Shown: positions 44,353 through 54,360, numbered from the stretch's first letter. The stretch: 64,000 bases of DNA from Cymbomonas tetramitiformis (GCA_001247695.2 LGRX02003779.1:1-64000), one strand, 5' to 3'. Program-made: numbers and translations. The notes: generated by a model from the letters alone, not told the origin.

Positions 44353-46502
44353 CCGCCGGTTCACACGGCGCCTCCAGGTGCGTACGGGAGTCCTGGCACC
44401 AACGGCAGGAAGACAAGCCGAGATAGCCAGACCCCAGGTGACAGCATGCCAAAGTGCCAGAGCCCGTGGGTGCATCTCCAGCACAGCACCGGAGGCACCA
44501 CCAGACTGCACCGCATCCGCCGTGCCAGAGAATGCAATAATGCACAGCAAACTCGTGTAGAGGAAGTGACCAGCCCCAAAGGGCCTGCGGCCCGGGCCAC
44601 CCGGACCCCTGGACCGGGATAGCGGTGCCGTGCTCACCAGCTGTACAGCTCCAGGGAATTCGGTGTTGGTAGTTGTGATCTGCACGTCGGCTGCCGGCAC
44701 AGCTGGCTGCTGCGGCTCAACACTGAAGTGCTGCAGTGACATGGCCGTGTCAGGAGGCTGGTGCACAGCAATGTGGAGCTGAGCAGGCGTGTCCTCACCG
44801 TCGGGGCAGTCCCCATCGTCAGGGTCTTGGTACGAGTTGAAGCGCGGTTGACAGCGTCGTAGTACTGCTCCTCCGAGCGGCCACATGAATCCCAAATAGC
44901 CCACTCTGACTCAGTCCAAGGCTCCCCACTGTCAACGGCAGAGTGCGGCACCACGGCAGCCGCCTGGGCCGCGGGAAGGTCAAGCGGTGCCTCCCCGAGC
45001 TCCAATGAGTAAGTGTAGAGGCATGACTCATACACCTCCTCCTCCGGATCGAGGAAAGCCTCATCATCCAGCTCTGCCAGGATGTCCGCAATCGGTGTGC
45101 CCTCGGGGTGAAATCCCGCCATGTGAGCACTCTGTACCCCTCCAGGGCAATCACGGCGGAAGTGAGGGCCGCCGCAGTCCCAACACTGGACCGTGTGGCG
45201 GCCCTGTGCATCACGGGCCACCCGCAAGGCAGTCGGCGAGCCACCGGGTGCAGACTGCTGTGGTCTCTGAGCCCGCCGTGGGGGGGCATGCGGGGAAGTA
45301 AGGGTGAGAGCCCTTCCTGTGCCCCTTCATGTTCTGCTGTCGATTCTTCCCGCCGCGGCCCTGTCTGGCGCGGGGAGCTACACCCCTGTCGCCCCCAGAC
45401 CGGTGAGCACCCTGCCCGGACGCCTGCGGCTGAGCATCCCGAGGCTGCGGCGGGTGTCTGGGCTCGTCACGCCTGCGGCCACCCACAATACGAGCCTGCG
45501 GGATACCGGCACGTGCCATAAGGGCGGCAGAAGGGGACTCCCCAGAGAGGAGTGAGGCCGCCAATGCGGAGACCCCATCCTTCTTCTTCTCCTCCTTAAG
45601 CAGCTTCTTCTCCTCTGTCTGCTGCTGGAAGCCTTAACGGCCAACGTGTACTGTTGGATGCCAAGAGCCCGTTTCTCTCTGCCTTCGGCCGTTTTTGAAC
45701 TCCATTCCTGTAGAAGATCCTTATAGTACACCGGGCACATGCGAAGGGTGAGGAGGTCCAAGGCGAACCCCACACCATCGTCAGGATCTATACCGGGTCT
45801 GAGCTCGGACCGGATAGCGGTGTGGTGCTGCACGAATCCCTTAATATAGGGCTCAGGGTCTACACCCTCCAGCAGCTCGATCGCCGGTGCGGTCTCGAAC
45901 AAGTACCCATGGGAGACCCACGGCCTGCGTCGCCTGGCAACGGCCCGGCAAATCACGAGCCATGCACGGCGCCCATCCTCCGGAGACACCGTAGCCGACT
46001 CCTCAATAATGATCCGAAGGCAGGACCCCCGCACCAATGCCGTAAGAATGCGGAAAAGGATCCTAGTGGCCTCATGGAGAATACAAGCAGTAAGATCGGT
46101 CGGATGAAATACCGCGGCGAACTGAAGGTTGAAGTCGGTTAGTTGAGTTTTTACCGCTCGCGTGAAGCGGTCCAAGGCCTCCCCACGAGGCACTTGGCCT
46201 TTGATCTTGTCGATGTCGAAGACCCACTCCGAGGCCTTGATGTGGGTGGGTCGACACTGGTCACGCACTTGCTGAATGATGCTAGCGCGGTGACCTGGCT
46301 CGCGAAGAATGGTCTGGCAGTCCTTAAGAAATTCCCTGATAACCGCAGCACCGCCAGTCTCATCACCCACAAGCGGGCGATTCTTCACAGGTGTAGGGGG
46401 GACAGGCTCCTCAGGGCCGTCGCTGAAGGGAAGTGCCCTCCGCGTGTCGATCCCAGCCGGGACCGGCGTGGTAAATCCATCCGAAGAATCCACGGTGGTC
46501 AT
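44353..46502 (-). pseudogene. Retrotransposon gag (element 2)
   Basis: Starts at the ATG of MTTVDSSDGFTTPVPAGIDT (46502). The first 290 codons are a helical capsid-like region (IREFLKDCQTILREPGHRAS ... FDIDKIKGQVPRGEALDRFT). Frameshifts occur near 45600 and 45220. A zinc knuckle CWDCGGPHFRRDC (C-x2-C-x3-H-x4-C) lies near 45165-45190. Next is an acidic region with LAELDDEAFLDPEEEVYESC, another shift near 44855, and a hydrophobic segment HFLYTSLLCIIAFSGTADAV near the end. The order knuckle, acidic region, membrane-like segment is the same as in gag element 1. No protease, RT or integrase follows. It probably forms particles supplied with enzymes in trans. Confidence 0.72.
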
Positions 46503-47439
46503 AGCGGCCGTAGGTGGAGCACCGGCGCGATGAAACCCTAATAATAAGGCTTAGCCCCCTTCAAGGAAGGGGCCAAATCTGAAATAAATTCAAAATCTGC
46601 TCCGATGCTCACGAAACTCGGTGACACGGCCGGGTTTGGCGAAGTAAAAATATACCCCAAAGGAAAATGTCTGGAAGCCAAAACTCCGTAAATGCCAAGC
46701 GTCTAAAAACGGTCAACTCAACCGCAAGATCCGTAAATGCGCTCAATAAACACGAACAAGCGGCAAGCGTGGCGAATTAAGGTAAAATGACACGGGTAAA
46801 GAAGCATAGAGTCACGAGTAAAAATGCGGAGCGGCGGGGGTGGGCGGAAAGTAAGAGTTGGGGGGTCGAGGTCCTTGCGCTTGTCGAATCCGCTGTCATG
46901 GCCCATTATTGTTAACGTGTCGCGAGCCACTAGGTGCCATACTCTGCGCGATGCTGCATACAGTCGGGGGCCCCAGCGCTCTCTGACCCTTCTCCTCCAT
47001 ACTCTCCTCCGCCACTCGTCGCGCTTACCTCATCATCTACGCAGTCAGTTGCACCGCGAAAACGCGGCGCCCCGCAACATTCTACCTACTCAGCCACGCT
47101 CGCCCCTCTACAGCTTTAGCCAGCCATTTAGTGGCTTTGAATCAAAACCACTTTAGGCAAGTGGTGGGCCTATAGCCTACTAGAATGTCCTAGTGACACA
47201 GTGAAAACGCTGAACGCCGTAGGGTTTGAGCGAGGCAATCGGGTATCTCAAAAGATAGAAATGAATACACGACTCTAAGGCTATCTAAGCTCTGAGGCCG
47301 TCACTAGGCAATCATATCGTGTGTCACAGTCTAAGCTACCGAAGTCGAACTACTGAGTACAGGTAGGAAGTCACTGTACTGTCATCGTCACTGTCACTGG
47401 CATTCGTCATACGTGGTACTGAACTACTGAATCTCAGCA
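46503..47439. other. Internal leader of GAG-only element; no gene
   Basis: Region between the gag start and the right LTR copy. It has short ORFs only, none convincing. It should contain the primer binding site and leader in minus orientation, but I cannot identify a tRNA complement with confidence. Confidence 0.45.
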
Positions 47440-47862
47440 CACATCAAGGTGTCACAGGTAGCTAGGACCGAGACCGTACCGACTTCGAGACCGTTCCGGG
47501 TATATCTAGCTTAGGGTTTTTTCTTATGAGAGTTTATCTATATTGGTTCCAGGACTGTCTGATATCCGTGAACCGGGGTATTCCAGTAACCGGTTGTCCA
47601 AACCGAAAAGAAGGAATTTTCTCTGCTCCACTGCAAACGCCTCGTCCATGACGACGTGTGTAACCTGCGACGTTGCGCATATAAGGTTAAGGGATTGATT
47701 TTAAACCCCGGGGACGCAACCACAAGTAGGTATGCCACCCATCTCCTACATACTTCAAGATGAGCGTAAATGAACGAGTAACGCGAAAGTTGTGCCCCTT
47801 TTAGCGAGCTCTACCCACAAGCCTGCGAATATCAGCTATACAATATGAAATATCGCCTTTTA
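47440..47862 (+). repeat. LTR copy 3, segment a
   Basis: 423 continuous bases from CACATCAAGGTGTCACAG to TATCGCCTTTTA. It contains, uninterrupted, both sites that carry the 12.1-kb and 10.9-kb insertions in copy 2 (CTGATATC near 47563 and TAT at 47731). It is cut at TTTA by the TIR element. Confidence 0.94.
47859..47862. repeat. 4-bp target site duplication, left
   Basis: TTTA before TGTATATTACCCG, repeated after the right end at 53936-53939. The empty site near 44080 reads CCTTTTAAGTG. Confidence 0.75.
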
Positions 47863-48489
47863 TGTATATTACCCGAAGCTAAGTTGGGTGCACCCAACCT
47901 AAGAACCATATTTCAAACGTCAATAATCCGTCGAATATCGGGCTTACAATGCCAAAGCAATGCTAGGTCATGGGCTACTATGTTCCCTTTGAACAATGGA
48001 TATGCATTATACCTCTATAGTGTAATCCAAGTTCCAAGATTGCGGGATAGAATGAGGCCGTTTCAGTAGGGTATGTGCTGAAATATTCCGGATTTCCCTT
48101 AGGTTGGGTGCACAATACCTAAGAACGTGGGTAATATAAGGGACTCCCCGTGACACTCGAAGGTCCTTTGAAAATTCGGAGACCTTTGTCGTCAAGTTCT
48201 TGAGTTGCTCTTTCTGCAGTGTCTTGTCAAAAGTTTCATCCGAGGTCATCTTGAACCTCAAAACCTCCGTTGAAGTAGCATGCGTAGGTGAACCCCCAAA
48301 ATCACTTGGAAATTTTACAACTTTTCCTACCCCCTCGCATACTCCCCAAAATTGCTCACGGATAAGCTTGCTTCACTCAATAGTGTAGATGTGTGTGTAA
48401 AAGAGGACATCTTCCCCGTCAGTTTGAGCTAATAAAAACCAGAATCCGGTAACGACAACTCCCAATAATCCCACCAAAGGTTAAGTTGG

Positions 48490-48494
48490 GTGCA
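48490..48494. repeat. 5-bp target duplication of nested LTR element, left
   Basis: GTGCA before the LTR, against GTGCG after the right LTR at 53874-53878. The match is four of five bases, so it is probable rather than certain. Confidence 0.6.
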
Positions 48495-48725
48495 TGATGT
48501 GAGATGAGACTTTCAGCCCCCCCCATAAGGTGGGGGGCAGTCACACTCTCTCTGATCACCCCTTGACCCGAGGTGCCATGTCAGCTTGCTCCTGTCACCG
48601 TTCCGTGATAATAAAACCCCAAAGTTATTTTATTATCTCATCTTAGTCTGCAGTGAATTGTGGTGTCACTCCCTGCTAGTGCTTCCGTCAGTCTAATATA
48701 TAATATATATTAGCCTTTTCTATCA
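48495..48725 (+). repeat. Left LTR of nested element
   Basis: 231 bp, TGATGTGAGATGAGAC to CCTTTTCTATCA. It differs from the right LTR at about half a dozen positions, mostly one-base changes and the length of a C-run. It contains TCACCCCTTGACCCGAG, the complement of the leader motif at 1845 and 17834. Confidence 0.92.
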
Positions 48726-48780
48726 GGTTATCGGTCCACCATCTTTGGTGTGGCATCCTTTTCTCGGCAACTTTGATCAC

Positions 48781-48838
48781 GCACGTAACCCGCACGTAAC
48801 CCGCACGTAACCCGCACGTAACCCGCACGTAACCTCCG
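48781..48838. repeat. 10-bp tandem repeat CGCACGTAAC
   Basis: Six head-to-tail copies of CGCACGTAAC, with the last ones variant, just inside the left LTR of the nested element. Confidence 0.9.
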
Positions 48839-49351
48839 CACGTACCTCGGAAAATTGTAAGTTTTCGACCAACTTCAACCGAATTTAACGAGACCTTCGC
48901 CCCTACGTATCGGCGTTTTTGATTTCGCCGCATCTCTGAACTTTCAACAGACATTTACGCCTTCAACACTCTGGCCAGCAGCGCCTCCGCTGCCGGAAAA
49001 TTGGCTTGCCGCACGACGTTTTTGACCTCACCGCCGTTTTCCCCGTCGAATTTTACTCAAATTAAATTTGACTTCTTCATCGCTCGATTTACTTAATTTT
49101 ACGGAAAGTTACGTTCACACCAAGCACCCAAACGCGCTCTCGACTATCTGGCCAGCAGCACCGCTCCTGGCGGGAGAACGGTTTACCGCACGACGTTTTT
49201 GACTTGACCGACGGTTTCCCCGCGAGAATCTACCCCAAATTGACCCTTTCATCGTTTGATTTGCTTAATTTTACGAGAAATTCGCTTTTCGCTTGGGAAC
49301 CCTAATTTTGGGTTCGCAGATTCTGCAGTCAGCAGTCAGTGGTCAGCGACC

Positions 49352-49903
49352 ATGCCCACTGGACCTCATCGTGCGCGTATGGCCGCTGTTCGTTCTGCGT
49401 TGGTCTCTCTTCGATTACGTCGACAACATTCTACCTCTGGCTTTGGTCTGGTGGTGTCTGGTGGTGCTTGCGCACCAGACACCGAGCACGACTCCGACAT
49501 TTTCGCCATCGACAACGAGTGCTATGACTCCTACGAGAGCGCCTCACCGCGTTCCTCGCCTTCGCGTTGTGTGCTACCTCACTACGATGTGGTGTTGCTT
49601 GAGAACGCCTTTCGTCTCCCACCCCCACTTCCTCGTGCGTTCGACACCTTTGTGTTCGAGCCACTTTCCGCATTTCCCACACTCCTCCCCCTCTGCCACT
49701 TGCCTCTGGTGGTGCTTGGCCACGTTACGCCATGGCCGCGCACAGGTATTGGTTGGTATTTGAGGGGCCGATCTGGTTACCGCCTTTCATGGGGTCGCAG
49801 CCCGTCGCCAATGCCACCATCGACCTGCCACCAGACACATCACAGTCTGGTGGTGTGCAACAATGAAGTTAGACAGACATCTTCGGTAAACGGCTCTAGC
49901 TAG
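49352..49903 (+). CDS. Hypothetical protein in nested LTR element
   Basis: 183 codons from an ATG in a good context (GCGACCATGC). The N-terminus is basic (MPTGPHRARMAAVRSALVSL) and an acidic patch DTEHDSDIFAIDNECYDSYE follows. The rest is proline- and hydrophobic-rich. The basic start followed by an acidic patch is vaguely gag-like, but no knuckle or domain is present. It could be chance; only the length and start context support it. Confidence 0.3.
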   Translation: MPTGPHRARMAAVRSALVSLRLRRQHSTSGFGLVVSGGACAPDTEHDSDIFAIDNECYDSYESASPRSSPSRCVLPHYDVVLLENAFRLPPPLPRAFDTFVFEPLSAFPTLLPLCHLPLVVLGHVTPWPRTGIGWYLRGRSGYRLSWGRSPSPMPPSTCHQTHHSLVVCNNEVRQTSSVNGSS

Positions 49904-50403
49904 TGCAGTAGTTTCGCATGACTCGCAACACCCTGAATTTAATTCACCCCAATCGACTAATATGACTGGAGACCCCGATACCCTTCGGGTATGACCGCTG
50001 TCGGGTTTCTACTGCTGACACAAAACGATGGACGGGATAGAGGATTTGGCTGCGGACGCACAGGAAGGCTCTATCGCTCATTATTGGTGACTCGTGTTGA
50101 TACGAGTTCCTGCATCGCATTGGTTCAACTGCGAAGATATCAGAATCTGATTCCTCGTCAGATCTGAAAGATGCCTTTTTGACCGTCTAGCGCGAGAGAA
50201 TAATTCACAAGTTTAATGATTTTAATGCTTTTTATTTTACATCGATAGATGTGAACGGACTCGATAGCAGATGTCGGTGACGCCACGAAAGAGCTCTCGA
50301 CAATCGACAAGCGAATGCTCCGAAGCGAACCTACCGTTGTGAGCGTAACATAACATCACCTGTTTCTTCGCCCAGCGACTCACAGAACTAGGATTTTTAC
50401 AAA

Positions 50404-50940
50404 ATGGCAGAGCAGCAGAACGTGCAGCAGGATGCGAGAAGTCCACAGTGGCCGCACTGGCCGGTGCACTGTACCGACCTGAAGGAGCCGCATGTCATGG
50501 CGAACGGCAGGATCGCTGGATACATTTGGCGTGAAGTTAGCCGTGGCGATGTCATCCTCATCGACGGAACAGGCGCCTTGCTGTGGTACGTGAAGGTGCT
50601 GGGGATGAAGCACGACAAGAACCACGGGGTATTGATACAGGGAGAATATTATGAAACCCCGCAGACGTTTCGTGAGCGGTTGAACATGGGCGACGTTGAA
50701 GGAAACCGACAGCTTCGCCGTCTCCTTACCCGCCCGGAAAGACCGCATCGGCTTGGTGCGCGGGTCGTCAACATGAATAGTAAGTGGACCGGTGACTTCG
50801 ATGAGGATGAAAGTGTTGAGTGGCACACACTGCATTCAAAAGCATTTATGAAAAGGAAAAGCAATCACGGCAATCGGCACCGGCACCGGCACCATTCGCA
50901 GGAAAGTGCTGTCGGCAGCACACACTGCATTCAAAAGTGA
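50404..50940 (+). CDS. Unknown 178-residue protein in nested LTR element
   Basis: Starts with an ATG right after AAAA (MAEQQNVQQDARSPQWPHWP). It reads like a compact domain: PHVMANGRIAGYIWREVSRG, DVILIDGTGALLWYVKVLG and a basic stretch LLTRPERPHRLGARVV. The last 30 residues are H/R-rich low complexity, so the real end may be earlier. No family is recognised. With the convergent coiled-coil ORF at 51279-52061 it occupies the place where pol would lie, so it may be captured host sequence. Confidence 0.5.
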   Translation: MAEQQNVQQDARSPQWPHWPVHCTDLKEPHVMANGRIAGYIWREVSRGDVILIDGTGALLWYVKVLGMKHDKNHGVLIQGEYYETPQTFRERLNMGDVEGNRQLRRLLTRPERPHRLGARVVNMNSKWTGDFDEDESVEWHTLHSKAFMKRKSNHGNRHRHRHHSQESAVGSTHCIQK

Positions 50941-51026
50941 CTTTGATTGTCCGGCGCCGTGACAACCAATTGAGGCAACTATATAAGGTTCTATTAATAT
51001 CACTGCAGTGCACTTTGGTCAGGAAA

Positions 51027-51085
51027 GAGGTTGAATTCTCAGTGGGATCTCCATACTGAGGCCAGGTTCAATTCCTGGCAACCTC
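51027..51085 (+). tRNA. tRNA-like fold without a D arm
   Basis: GAGGTTG and CAACCTC form a perfect 7-bp acceptor-like stem. CCAGG-TTCAATT-CCTGG is a perfect T arm with a canonical loop. Between them CTCAGT and ACTGAG pair around an 11-base loop. The total is 59 bases with no room for a D arm. It could be a truncated tRNA relic, a viral-style tRNA-like structure or a chance fold. Confidence 0.4.
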
Positions 51086-51278
51086 ATCTCCAGGCGCTGC
51101 CCCGCAAAAGTGCGCGCCCGGGAGACTCAGTGGCATTCTGGCGTAGCATAGCATAGCACTAGCATAAGATACAATGTTGAGTTGGTTTCACTAGGTAGTT
51201 CACACTTGAACTGCCGAGTGAGTCCTCCTCAGCCGGCCATGCCCACGATTGCACACGGGAATATGAGATAGATAAGTC

Positions 51279-52061
51279 TCACCCAAATTCAGCTGCTGAC
51301 AATTCAGCTTGGAGGTTCTGGAACAAGTCATGTAGGCCGAGCACTTTCAGGATTTGCGTGCGGAGAGAAGCTCGAGTACTCGCAGTCAATGAGCCGGCCA
51401 CTGTAGGCTGAGCAGGTGGGAGAATGGACTCCTTTAGCTGTTCTTTGAGATTTTCTATGACACCATCTTTGCTGCGCACTGCCCGAGAAAGTGAAGACTT
51501 CTCTCGTTTGAGGTCAGCAATCTGCTCTAAAAGGGCCTGTTTCTCCGTCTTAGAACTGGTTGAGATCGCCTCCTTCTCATCCTCTAAGGACTTGATTTTG
51601 GCTGCATCCTCCGTTTGTCGTTTGACAAAATATTCCACATCAGAAATGTAATGTCCCGCCATGTATTGTAGGACATGGGCGTCTTTATAACAGACACCGG
51701 GCTGCGTGTTCTTCGATTTCTTGCAATCACATGTCCCTGCGGCTTTCCATAATGCTGTTCCGTAAGGTTTCAAAACATTGAATTGCGCGCGTTCGGAATA
51801 AGACAGTGCCGCTCTCACTCCTAGGCTGTCATATCGTGCCGTTGACGGATCATCTCGCTTTAACTGCCGGCCACGACCGCGTATGGCGTTCGGATCTAAC
51901 GGCGGTGGCGGTGGAAGCGGCGGAAGGCGCGCTTTGAGCCAGTCCAGCCCTTTCATGAAAGTATCACTAGGACCTGTTGCTGTGGTCGTAACGCTAGCCG
52001 CCGCTACTGGAGTTGTAACTCTGGCCACATTCGGAGAAGCGTTTTCATCGACAGACGCCAT
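51279..52061 (-). CDS. Unknown coiled-coil protein in nested LTR element
   Basis: 260 codons from an ATG reading MASVDENASPNVARV. Residues 1-75 are A/T/P-rich with PPLPPPPPLDP. Residues 105-130 contain CDCKKSKNTQPGVCYKDAHV, a possible small metal site. Residues 140-215 have heptad spacing (KSLEDEKEAIS, ALLEQIADLKREKSSLSRAV, VIENLKEQLKES), a clear coiled coil. The C-terminus is helical (LRTQILKVLGLHDLFQNLQA). It may be a nucleic-acid-binding or structural protein. It converges with the plus-strand ORF at 50404. No homolog is recognised. Confidence 0.58.
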   Translation of the reverse strand: MASVDENASPNVARVTTPVAAASVTTTATGPSDTFMKGLDWLKARLPPLPPPPPLDPNAIRGRGRQLKRDDPSTARYDSLGVRAALSYSERAQFNVLKPYGTALWKAAGTCDCKKSKNTQPGVCYKDAHVLQYMAGHYISDVEYFVKRQTEDAAKIKSLEDEKEAISTSSKTEKQALLEQIADLKREKSSLSRAVRSKDGVIENLKEQLKESILPPAQPTVAGSLTASTRASLRTQILKVLGLHDLFQNLQAELSAAEFG

Positions 52062-53640
52062 CGTACGGACGTAGCGCGCAGATTATTCTGAAACGCGGAG
52101 AACGTCAAGTCATCTCTGCGTCCCCATACCCAAGCGCAACGTCTTCAAACAGATGAGTATGAAGTAGCTTGAAAATTCCAAGGCGTACCACTTAAAGGAT
52201 GCTAGGCCACTTCGAAATAGAGAATTAAATGTCGAGAGAACAAACTGGGAACAACGTTAACGTGCAGGCAGGTAGATAATAACGCGACGGGCTCGTTTAT
52301 TTTTTCTAGAGAGACAGAGCACCGAGAACTGAAATTGAATTAAAGAACCGTGTTCGTTCTTATCACGAACGCACCCGGTTTCTAAAAAGATAGCGCACCC
52401 AACTAAAAGTGAACACTGTCGCAATGCTTCGCATCATTAGCGACTATGCAGTCGCATACCTTTCGTATACATATTCGGTCGCGTATGTTGAGCACGCGCT
52501 GATATCCCAGCAACTTCGAACCAAACGCTTTTCTAAAAGCTTGTTAAGTACCTCAACAGAGCTGCTCGTAGACTGCCGCGGACTGAGTTTGAAAAGTCTT
52601 TTTGTGCTTGAGAGCGTTGACAAGCGCTATATACCTCGAACAGAGTCGACAGCAAGGCATATCCAATATATCCACGTTATCTGCGTTGACTTGACTTTTC
52701 AGGTCGTTGGATACTGTTATGTGCGCCAAGCATACGTGGCCTTTTCGATATGCTTCGCCCGAGAAAGAACGCATGCCCGAAGAAACATGCACGTTAAGCT
52801 AATATACTCCAGCACTCCACAAACCTAAGGACTGCACTGTATTCACTCAACGCACCTCTCAAGCAAATATAAATACTGTGCGTTGTCTGCATACTGGGAT
52901 ATTAAAATACCTTCACTGAAAGCACAAGTTAATGCGCTAAGAAAAACAACGACAGCCCATTCTGTAACTTAGAAAATTTTGAAGTTTGTCACTCTCGACA
53001 CCTGTCCTGTCGTCGCTTCGGATAAAATGATAGAGGGACTTTTAGTAAAAGCCTCGATAAGCATCGACAATGTATCATCGCTCAACTATAGATAGTTGAT
53101 CGATTTCTGTTCCGAAGGGCAAGCTTTGGGAAGAAACCTTCATCCAATCAGGTTTTAAATTAACTTTAAAAATTACGTCGGACATATTATGAACTTGTTA
53201 TCCTAAATGGATTCGCTCTCACAGAAATAGATACGGAACGGGATATTAAATCTATCGGATGACAACGCGACATGTCTACTCTACTACTTCAATCTGGTGA
53301 CCTGACGTGCAATGTGACGCGCTTGTGAAGAGGGTATCGCAAAATTAAAAATCTGGAGATGCTCTTCTCGTCGATTTCTGATGGCGTCGTAAATTAGATT
53401 CGCGTGACACAGCCTGAATCAGATCGGGTCATAGCATTTCACATTATTCCCGATTTAAGCGATTTAGGGGGGGGGTGTTAAGCGTCATGGGCCAACGCCT
53501 ATGTGGGGATCCACCTCTAGTTGGACTGCAAAAGGTCCCATTGGGCCTGTAACTGCTGCCTATTTTGCCTAGGGTTTAGGTTTGGGATGCAAGCTTACCT
53601 GCTTTGTTGTGGCACCTCACGCCTTCGGGGTGAGGTGGTG
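52062..53640. other. No recognisable gene
   Basis: AT-richer DNA inside the nested LTR element. One half-palindrome GCGCACCCAACT lies near 52385. The ORF at 52409-52828 has no supporting features. The purine-rich tract before the right LTR ends this interval. Confidence 0.45.
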
Positions 53641-53873
53641 TGATGTGAGATGAGACTTTCAGCCCCCCCCCCATAAGGTGGGGGGCACTCACACTCTCCC
53701 TGATCACCCCTTGACCCGAGGTGCCATGTCAGCTTGCTCCTGTCACCGTTCCGTGATAATAAAACCCCAAAGTTATTTTATTATCTCATCTTAGTCTGCA
53801 GTGAATTGTGGTGTCACTCCCTGCTAATGCTTCCGTCAGTCTAATATATAATATACATTAGCCTTTTCTATCA
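53641..53873 (+). repeat. Right LTR of nested element
   Basis: 233 bp, TGATGTGAGATGAGAC to CCTTTTCTATCA, a near-identical copy of 48495-48725. Confidence 0.92.
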
Positions 53874-53935
53874 GTGCGCACCCAACTTAATTGGCTCTTA
53901 AGTTGGGCACACCCAACCTTCGCGGGTAATAGACA

Positions 53936-53939
53936 TTTA
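53936..53939. repeat. 4-bp target site duplication, right
   Basis: TTTA after GGGTAATAGACA, continuing as AGTGTTAACCC, which is the next base of the LTR as seen at 44087. Confidence 0.75.
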
Positions 53940-54208
53940 AGTGTTAACCCTCTTAATAGTGAGTTTTTTGCATGTCGATGTGCTCACTCCGATGTGTATA
54001 GCTGATGCCCATTGTTCTCCGTAGGCTCTAGTCATCCGCGGCAAACCCGCATCGGAGTCCCGTCGGCACACGAAAAAATCGGACGAGGGGCGTTTTGGCG
54101 CCAAATTTTGGGGGGGAAACATATTTGTTCACGATTGGGATGTCGACCGCGTTGAGCCTACAGTACCCGATATCGATATGCGCCCCGCCCCGCCAGGCCC
54201 GCCCCGCG
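53940..54208 (+). repeat. LTR copy 3, segment b
   Basis: 269 bp matching 44087-44352, ending at CCAGGCCCGCCCCGC. It lies only about 150 bp upstream of the proteasome start codon. Confidence 0.9.
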
Positions 54209-54360
54209 CCATCCCCATCGCCATCCGATCGCCAGCGCCAGCGCCATCCCATGCGCCATGCGCCACACGCCCTTCTTCGTGTTCGTCAACGAAGAAAACC
54301 TAAACGAGACGTAAAGCAAACGGTGTTCTCACCTTGCTGTGTTTTCAAGGAATCGGCAGT
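54209..54360 (+). promoter_or_regulatory. 5' flank / 5' UTR of the proteasome gene
   Basis: 152 bp with GCCATCCCATGCGCCATGCG-type repeats and then a purine-rich leader up to GGCAGTATGG. This is the only non-transposon DNA between the LTR end and the gene, so the core promoter must be here or in the LTR. No TATA box is evident. Confidence 0.45.

Larger units (their letters stand above)
48495..53873 (+). mobile_element. Nested LTR element without recognisable pol
   Basis: Two direct repeats of 231 and 233 bp with TG...CA ends bound 5,379 bp. A purine-rich GGGGTGAGGTGGTG precedes the right LTR, supporting plus orientation. It is flanked by GTGCA / GTGCG. The inside carries three ORFs (49352, 50404, and 52061 on the minus strand) but no gag knuckle, protease, RT, RNase H or integrase. 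It is therefore a non-autonomous element of LARD type, possibly with captured sequence. Confidence 0.75.
47863..53935. mobile_element. TIR element (MITE-like), enlarged by a nested LTR element
   Basis: Ends TGTATATTACCCG and, inverted, TGTCTATTACCCG; target duplication TTTA. Without the nested LTR element (48495-53873) it is only about 690 bp and codes for nothing, so it is MITE-like. The palindromic word TTGGGTGCACCCAA or its halves recurs inside near 47884, 48100, 48485, 53878 and 53905. The superfamily is unknown. Confidence 0.72.
20639..54208 (-). mobile_element. GAG-only LTR element, both LTRs split by insertions
   Basis: Two direct repeats of about 690 bp flank 3.1 kb of internal DNA (44353-47439) with a minus-strand gag. 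The left copy is 20639-20765 + 32901-33067 + 43959-44352. The right copy is 47440-47862 + 53940-54208. Each is continuous where the other is interrupted, so the junctions are exact. The summed lengths (688 and 692 bp) agree and the copies differ only at scattered bases. TG...CA ends and a target duplication for the outer element were not identified, so the LTR reading rests on the direct repeats, the gag and the spacing. No pol gene is present. This resembles TR-GAG elements known in plants. Confidence 0.72.
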
